A DNA stretch of 64,000 nt. Origin: Siphonodentalium dalli (Eukaryota; Mollusca; Scaphopoda; Gadilida; Siphonodentaliidae). The position numbers and the translations under genes are program-made. The stretch is taken from contig CP136065.1 in assembly GCA_032622095.1 (NCBI GenBank), positions 207,738,151 to 207,802,150 of the forward strand, read 5' to 3'. Position 1 is the stretch's first letter; each line of letters begins with the position of its first letter. Below are positions 57,851 through 64,000 of this stretch, in pieces. The notes under the pieces were generated by a model that worked only from the letters and a program-made list of their open reading frames with translations, did no database searches and was not told the DNA's origin.

Positions 57851-59188
57851 CAAACACACTATAATTCAAGGCTTGTTGTAGTGAATACTGAGCATTCTAC
57901 ACTAGAAAAGGAAGTGGATTTGAGGCCATTTAATTGTGGGATGATAAAAACAATTCTACTTCTGATGTCATGATGACACCCTAGAGAATTATATTGTGGA
58001 AATCAAATGAGAGGTTGTGCCAAAAACGAACTTGGTTATAAGAATTACAGACAGACGCCAGCCTATAAATATTGCTGATGTCCACTTTTTTGAAAATAGC
58101 CTAATAAACTGAACCAGCATATTTTCTTTAGGCAGCTTCTAGCTTCACAATCAGACTAAAAATATCTGCATGAGACACAACCAGAAAAGGATACAACATT
58201 GGTCAGAGGTAAATGGTCAGAGGTAAAGTGTCAAGGCTGAAAATGCTAAAAATTATGCCATTTAAGCAGCATTTTTGTAATAAGCACTTTCAGGGTCAAC
58301 TGATCAAGATCATATAAAGTTATTTGAATGGATATATTTTGCTCTCTGAATGATATCTGTCAATATTTGGAGTACTAATTGCTGTTTATGAAGCATTGAA
58401 AGGTAGTTTTACCTCCTGTGTCACCCTCGGTTGAGGACAAGAGAAGCAGTTGCCCCCTTCCCCAAACAACACCCATGTTCTCAATGATAGTTCATAGAGA
58501 CAGCTAATCAAGTCATGTTCTGATTTGATGTATGACATCATCATTGCAGTGGAAATCATCTAATCCATCCAGACAGAGTTATCTATCTTTAGTGATATAC
58601 CTATATTTCTCTGACACTTGCTGGCATTTAGTGCCCATTGTCTGATTTCACTTAAATGCAAACAGTTCTATAAACCATACTGATAATCTGCCTATAACAT
58701 AAACTCCTCATATACCACAGCTGATAAGGGCCCTTAATTCAGCTTAACTCCCCTGATAAGATGAGAGAACAAGCTGCATGTTACAGATAGACTGCTTGTT
58801 CCTGACATATAGTGCCTCTATCAGGCTTTGTGGCTCTTAACATCTCATGCCATCAGATGCATAGGAAACACTATCCCAGGGTAACCTTGGCTGTGGTAGG
58901 CAATAAACCCCAGGAGTTCCCTATTCTGATAGCATACAGACTATAACACTATGATAAGAATGGGATAAAGGCTGATGTAGGTAGGACCAGAGTAGTTTTA
59001 CTGTGACTAGTCTCGTGGGGTTGAAATTGTTTAAAGACATATTATGGACTTGTTCGGGTACGTGAAACTGGTAAGTTAGTATTCAGGCACCATGCCAACT
59101 GGGGGAATGTACCATTCTACTAACATAGCCGAAAATATGAAGCAAATCGACCGTACCATTCCAAAGATAACATCGTCCGAACTACGCT
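57851..59188. other. Intron stretch, nothing recognised
   Basis: Only a short GGTCAGAGGTAAA doublet near 58200-58226 stands out. Confidence 0.35.
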
Positions 59189-59402
59189 CAAATGTAAATA
59201 TTTACTTCTAGATTCGGGACGCAACTATCGGCGATAAACTTACGAAAATGATTTTGCCACCGAGTCACTGCATTTCATTAATATATAAGAATGACGGTGT
59301 GTGTTGTCAATTTGGATATAATATATGTCAAATATAACCACGTTGAGGAAGATTATACAACATTCCTATTTGATCACCCTACTGGAGTGTTTCACATCAC
59401 TT
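59189..59402 (+). repeat. Dispersed ~200-bp repeat, copy 2
   Basis: Reverse-complement partner of 10094-10263 (see there). This copy carries an extra ~40 bp after ATCGGCGATAAA. Confidence 0.65.
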
Positions 59403-59440
59403 TAAAGAAAAATGGCGAGTCCTCTGCGACCACTGTACTA

Positions 59441-59593
59441 CAGTAATGCTCTAAGTAATCAACTCCTTAACCACAGCAGAATTATGGGTAACTTTTCAGG
59501 ATTTAGTCGGAAATATGCTATTTCCGACTAAATCCTGAAAAGTTACCCATAATTCTGCTGTGGTTAAGGAGTCGATTACTTAGAGCATTACTG
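59441..59593. mobile_element. Family A, centre-deleted copy
   Basis: TA-flanked, 153 bp, almost perfectly palindromic around GGAAATATGCTATTTCC; the GCTTGTTGCCATTCATCGG part of both arms is missing symmetrically. Confidence 0.8.
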
Positions 59594-59699
59594 TAGGAGC
59601 AGAGATAGTTTAAACTATCTCTGGTATGAGATTGTTTGCCAATGGCAACTAACACAATGACTGACGTTCAAATTAAATATATGACATTTTCACACCATG

Positions 59700-59748
59700 A
59701 TGTTTTGAGTCGAGCATGCTAACCACTGGACCACATCGCCTCTGATTT
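59700..59748 (-). repeat. tRNA-like 5' half
   Basis: The minus strand reads AGGCGATGTGGTCCAGTGG then TTAGCATGCTCGACTC, matching a tRNA 5' half with an A-box-like TGGTCCAGTGG. No 3' half was found; probably a SINE or tRNA relic. Confidence 0.4.
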
Positions 59749-59923
59749 CATATTGAAATAGTCATGTTTCGATCTGATTGGCTCATTGATAAGTCCATTA
59801 ACACATATCAAGTTTTAAGACTGCTTCTTCTACTGTTATGATGGCATGGTTACATCTATGCTTGGGAGATATTCATAAAAACTACCATTTGTCACAACAT
59901 GAAGACTTCCAGTCAAATATTAA

Positions 59924-59980
59924 CCCTTTCATGACTGGACCTTCCTGAAATTTTGCGAAAACCCTGTGTCAATGCATGGA
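59924..59980. mobile_element. Family B2, left-end fragment
   Basis: CCCTTTCATGACTGGACC after TTAA, then GAAAACCCTGTGTCAATGCA, ending at the start of the first hairpin. Confidence 0.65.
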
Positions 59981-60716
59981 GCCTGACTCAGTTCATATTG
60001 CTCCTACCATTACTGAAAGAATTACCATTATGGCAAAGTTGTGACTGTCAAAATTAGATAATAGGTGACTAAATATAGTTCCGACAATACGTAAAAAATA
60101 GATGTATCCGTCCGCAAAGTACCATCCATGTGGCAGTGATCTATCGCAGTGATAACGGAGAGGGTGCTGTATGGAGTTTGCATGGGACCTTCAAAATGGG
60201 TGTGTCACTCTTACCAGTATTGTTTCTGTTTGCTCAAGGTTTACAACATTTAAAAATCTACATACAGTATATAGCACGATTATAGTATAATTATAAGGTA
60301 GCAGTTAGTGTCAAATCTACCCATTCCAGTAAGGTCTACACAAACATGTGCGAATAATCCAAACTCCAGACAAAATGTCAACATTCTAATTAAGTAATAA
60401 CCTAACACAGCACAATATACACAGAACACCAGGAGTAACAGTGGTTTCTTATCATTCAACACTTACTGCCACAAGTGGAAAATGTTTTTTTCTGGTTTGA
60501 ATGACACTTTAGAAATGTTTCTTATGGTTCCACCTTGCTTGTAGAATTAATCCATTCAACATGCCAGTTTCCTGATTTTTTATTCAATTAAATGTTTCAT
60601 AACATGTCACAGTATTTTGATACTTTTGTCCATGACATTAACATGCATCTGGGAATTTAAGATATATGTCAGTCTCATAATTATAAGAGTAATAACTGAA
60701 GTAGATTCATTATTAA

Positions 60717-61059
60717 CCCTTTCACAATGGGAGCTGCACTGGTGCAGCATTAAAGACCATGTGCCACTACATTCTCTTAGATATGCAAGTCTCCCATAGG
60801 GAGCCTCGCATATATATAAGAGAATGCACTGGCTTACAAGGTCAATGTAAATATTTTTATGCCAATGTATTCTCTTATATATGCGATGCTCCCTATGGCA
60901 GACTCGCATATATAAGAGAATGCACTGGCTAACGAGATCAAGGTATATATTGTAAGGCCAATGCATTCTCTTATATATGTGAGGCTCCCTATGGGAGACT
61001 CGCATATATAAGAGAATGCATTGGCACAGGGTTTTTGTAAAAATCCAGTCATGGAAAGG
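60717..61059. mobile_element. Family B2 foldback with three hairpins
   Basis: TTAA-flanked. CCCTTTCACAATGGGAGC and AATCCAGTCATGGAAAGG ends. Three consecutive hairpins (60762-60832, 60862-60928, 60958-61024 approx.) instead of two, so one module was duplicated. Confidence 0.8.
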
Positions 61060-61254
61060 TTAACATTTGAAGCTGGATTTCACTCTGGGATATGACAGTG
61101 GTTAAAATGACTCACAGTCAGGCAAGAAAATCAGAGAAGAGGTGTAAAAGTCAATCAAATTTAGATGCATTTGGTCAAATCATAGAAAATGTCTGATATT
61201 TGTGACTTTTTGGTAGAGTTTCAAAAATGATAAAATTAATTGGGATAGGCAGTG

Positions 61255-61675
61255 TATCATGGTAGTTATACCGCAATATGTTCATATCGGTGAGATGTAG
61301 TGCATCATGGTCGTACCACACTTGTATCATATCGGTTAGATGTTGTGCATCAGGGCTGAAAATTCATTTAATATCGTGAGAATCAAATGCTGAATCAAGT
61401 TAGTCATAAAGCACTGAAAATTGAAAAGTTTCGTGAGAATCATTATGAGAATTGATTCTATGATTTGCGTTGAATCTTAAGACCTGGCGCATCATGGTCC
61501 TACCACACATATATCAATCATATCAGTTAGATGTAGAGCATCATGGTCGTACCACACATATATCAATCATATGTTTAGATGTAGAGCATCATGGTTGAAC
61601 CACACATGTATCATATCAGTTAGATGTAGTGCATCATGGTTGTACGGCATATGTATCATATTTGCTAGAAGTGTA
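61255..61675. repeat. Degenerate ~60-bp tandem repeat
   Basis: GCATCATGGTCGTACCACAC, ATGTATCATATC and GTTAGATGTAGTGCATCATG recur about six times with insertions. An unrelated stretch interrupts it near 61340-61480. Confidence 0.7.
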
Positions 61676-62212
61676 TGCTGGGGCCCAATCAGGATTTTAA
61701 TTAACCACGGGAGGAGATAAGAGGGAGGTTTCACATGCTTCTGTTGACAGAATGAGGACACGATATAAGAAGTCGGGCATGTTTTTCTGATGAGATGTTT
61801 TGAACAGACATAACTTTATGCTTATTTAATCAACCGGCTGACAGGAGACAAAGAAACATGACAAGAAAAACATCCCAGACTATCTGGGAAAAAATGGGGG
61901 ATGAGATGAACCAAATAACTACCACATAGCCTTAGATTATTATCTTAAGGGATATGAGGCCTTCGCAGTGGGTGAATCTGCAAAAATGATAAAAGTCTGA
62001 GAGTGACAATATGTGCTTGTGTTGTTGAACAGTTTGTGATTTATGTAGTTCAGAGTAAAGGTGTGTTATATGCAGTACTTCGCTTGTTTGATTTCTTCGA
62101 TCAACAAAAACAATGTCTGGTAGGCCCAACAGAAAACGGTAGTTTATTCGTCACAAGTAAATTGAGGGCAAGAGGATATTCTTATAAAATAACAACCAAA
62201 ACTTAAAAAGTG

Positions 62213-62553
62213 AGCTCTGTAAATCAGAGAGGATAACTCTATTTGAGAATACCAACCTGGATTGAATTGTTCCTGCTTTGCATCTCTCCTGTAAACCATA
62301 GGAGATAACTCTATTTCAGAGGACAAATCTGCATTGAATTGCACCTGCTTTGAATATCTCTCTTTCAATCCATAGGAGATAACTCTATTTCGGAGTACCT
62401 ACCTGGATTGAATTGTTCCTGCTTTGCATATCTCTCCTGTAAACCATAGGAAATAACTCTATTATTTCAGAGGACCAATCTGCATTGAATTGCACCTGCT
62501 ATGCATATTTCTCCTTCAAACCATAGGAGATAACTCTATTTTGGAAGACCTAC
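62213..62553 (-). repeat. ~70-bp tandem repeat derived from an exon 3' end and donor
   Basis: Four decayed copies (plus a partial) of the 3' part of exon 62554-62634 with its donor and first ~35 intron bases. Two copy types alternate: CCTGGATTGAATTGTTCC and CTGCATTGAATTGCACC. The minus-strand frame shows repeated RYSKQVQFN and KQEQFNPG, echoing the exon peptide RYAKQVQFNPG. Confidence 0.88.
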
Positions 62554-62634
62554 CTGGATTGAACTGCACCTGCTTTGCATATCTCTTTCTAACATCTTTT
62601 CCAACCTTCGCTGTGATGTTCTCTACATTCACAG
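62554..62634 (-). CDS. FRAS1/FREM2-like exon: Calx-beta 1, middle
   Basis: An 81-bp exon, phase 1 in and out, encoding VNVENITAKVGKDV then RYAKQVQFNPG. The QVQFNPG strand is typical of Calx-beta domains in this family. Acceptor TTTTTTTCAG, donor CCAG|GTAGGT. The 3' end of the exon and its donor are repeated several times in the following intron (62213-62553), listed as a separate repeat. Confidence 0.85.
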
Positions 62635-63551
62635 CTGAAAAAAAGAAACAACAGTTAAAAGTGCCACAAATGTTTTAAATACTATATTTTCATGATTTTA
62701 TAATGATCTTGGAATCAAAATAGGAAGATATCCAGAAGAGTATAAAGTGGTAGAAATATTTCACCACAAAATGTTCAAAATGGCAGATTACAGTCTCCAA
62801 ATCAAGTTGTCATAAGTCAACTTATTTGAACCACTGATTTGACAGTATTTAGGTTTGGTACTGAAAGTATCAGGCAGGCAGTAAATAGACAAGTGTCACA
62901 TGGAATAACACATTGCAATAAATGCACAAATTTAAAGTTGTTTATTATTTCCGAACCTGTCTTTTTTTATCAGCTTATTTTTGATCAGCTAAGGTCATTT
63001 AAGAACAAAAATAACATTTGCACTTATTTTATTTCCTCAGAGTCTAATGCGGCACATAGCAAAAACATAATAATTTATTAATAATAGTTATTGAGCTTCA
63101 AGAATGCCAGAATATCATGTAAAACTATTTCTGATTGGAAGTAATTGGGAATGATCTCCAAGAATTCCCCCGTTCACCAACCAGAAGATGCTTTCTGAAC
63201 AATTATAGTACTAGCATACTAATATTTTACTACCTTCACATCTGTTACAGAATCATATGACCATTAATACATCTAAAATTTAATGTATTACATGTCCAAT
63301 CAATTTCAGATTTCTTTTAATATGTTGACTGCCAACTCCCATTCAATTAAATGAAATAGTATGAGATAACTCGTAGTAGGCAGTCAGCGTGTTAAATTCC
63401 TAGAGCTTCCTACCTGATGTTTTCATAAAATACAAAAAAATTCAAAACCAATTTTACTTTAAATTTTTTGCCCTCCTATGTTTAAAATAATTATCTGTAA
63501 ACAAACAAATAGAAAATAAGGCCTAAATGAATATAAAATCTTACTACTTAC

Positions 63552-63699
63552 TAACAAATGCCGTCTCGCCTAGGTACCCCCCTTCTGTGTAAAACCACCT
63601 CAAATCTCTTCTTCGTCTCATTAACGATGAACTCATTGGACTCGAGAGAAACCCATGCCCAGTTGAGTTTAAATGGCTGATTTGGTAAAACATTACCAC
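63552..63699 (-). CDS. FRAS1/FREM2-like exon: start of Calx-beta 1 (contains a +1 frameshift)
   Basis: Acceptor TTTTCCAG and donor GTAAGT bound this exon, the most 5' one visible. It encodes [18 protein letters not shown] and then FEVVLHRR, a Calx-beta strand region of the family. A run of six G (63571-63576 region; six C on the plus strand) shifts the frame. With the G6 read straight, translation ends in a stop at the exon end. With five G, the conserved GYLGETAF motif follows and the exon exits in phase 1, which the next exon needs. The 148-bp length is the only one in the gene that breaks phase. A homopolymer sequencing or assembly error is the simplest explanation; a real polymorphism or pseudogenising change is the alternative. 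Confidence 0.85.
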
Positions 63700-64000
63700 C
63701 TGGAAAATAGAAGCATAATATATGAAACAGTAATATACATGTTTGTATGTGAGGTTCAGCCAGCTGTCAAGTCTTCCTTTGGAAGAGACAAATTCTTAAT
63801 TTTGGGAAATGTCGTTTGCATCCCTCTTTAGGCTTCTTATTTTCTAACGGACTCCAAATTTTCCAGTCTGAAGACAAATACTGTCTGTTTGGTCAACAAT
63901 AATTGCAACATTTGGTCTCCCGAGGTGGAGTGCCAGACTAAAAGTCAAAACTTTCATAGGTTTAACTTTAAAGGGACTCAAGGCCTTCGAAGTGAGTTCA

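Larger units (their letters stand above)
15547..63699 (-). other. FRAS1/FREM2-like gene, 3' part (23 coding exons)
   Basis: Gene-level entry for an extracellular matrix / basement-membrane protein of the FRAS1-FREM family. Splicing the 23 exons listed separately gives ~1,407 residues ending in a stop; all junctions are GT/AG and phase-consistent apart from a G6 run in the first exon. Order seen: five Calx-beta domains (about residues 8-125, 126-250, 252-371, 372-491, 493-605), a conserved ectodomain (~606-1180), one membrane helix near residue 1340, a basic stop-transfer (RRRKKK) and a tail ending NTEV. In vertebrates, family members link epithelium to mesenchyme, and FRAS1 and FREM2 are membrane-anchored. 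The five Calx-beta domains plus membrane helix fit FRAS1 or FREM2, not the shorter secreted FREM1/3 type. The distance from first Calx-beta to the C-terminus (~1.4 kb of residues) is family-typical. The N-terminal domains that separate FRAS1 from FREM2 are outside the window, so no symbol is given. The introns (0.1 to 8.5 kb) are inflated by miniature transposons. Confidence 0.9.

Noticed and set aside
1-64000. CRISPR array
   Set aside because: Short repeats are transposon-derived or splice-donor arrays without unique spacers, and the genome is eukaryotic.

Overview
The window reads as nuclear DNA of an animal, most likely a lophotrochozoan such as a mollusc. It is AT-rich, has no prokaryote-like gene packing, and carries small exons with GT/AG borders separated by introns full of short foldback transposons. 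The species cannot be fixed from the sequence. The mollusc suggestion rests on the transposon style: a Helentron-type element with a central ~165-bp tandem array, and many TTAA-, TA- and 8-bp-TSD miniature elements.

Two protein genes are visible, both on the minus strand. (1) From 63699 down to 15547 lie 23 consecutive coding exons encoding the last ~1,407 residues of a FRAS1/FREM2-type extracellular matrix protein. They cover five Calx-beta domains, the long conserved C-terminal ectodomain, one membrane helix and a short tail ending in a class I PDZ ligand. The 5' part (CSPG repeats and anything before them) lies beyond the right edge. Every exon junction keeps phase except for one extra G in exon 63552-63699. 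(2) From 3364 down to 2303 lie the first two coding exons of a probable PDZD8 orthologue: an N-terminal membrane anchor, then the start of the SMP lipid-transfer domain. The gene continues off the left edge. About 12 kb without a recognisable gene separates the two.

Most of the rest is mobile DNA. TTAA-flanked foldbacks (piggyBac-like ends, several families), TA-flanked near-perfect palindromes (Tc1/mariner-like), 8-bp-TSD elements with CAG..CTG ends (hAT-like), a nested Helentron/HINE-like element at 36208-38500, a LINE 3' fragment, tRNA-derived SINE-like pieces and a broken RecQ-like helicase fragment are all present.

The most unusual observations are these. A 69-nt hairpin module is shared by miniature elements with different termini, and its stem differences are paired (compensatory). 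An initiator-tRNA-like sequence sits exactly between ~80-bp inverted repeats. Splice-donor regions of two exons in the same gene have been tandemly amplified into the intron. One exon has a partial intronic copy that serves as an empty site for a transposon insertion.
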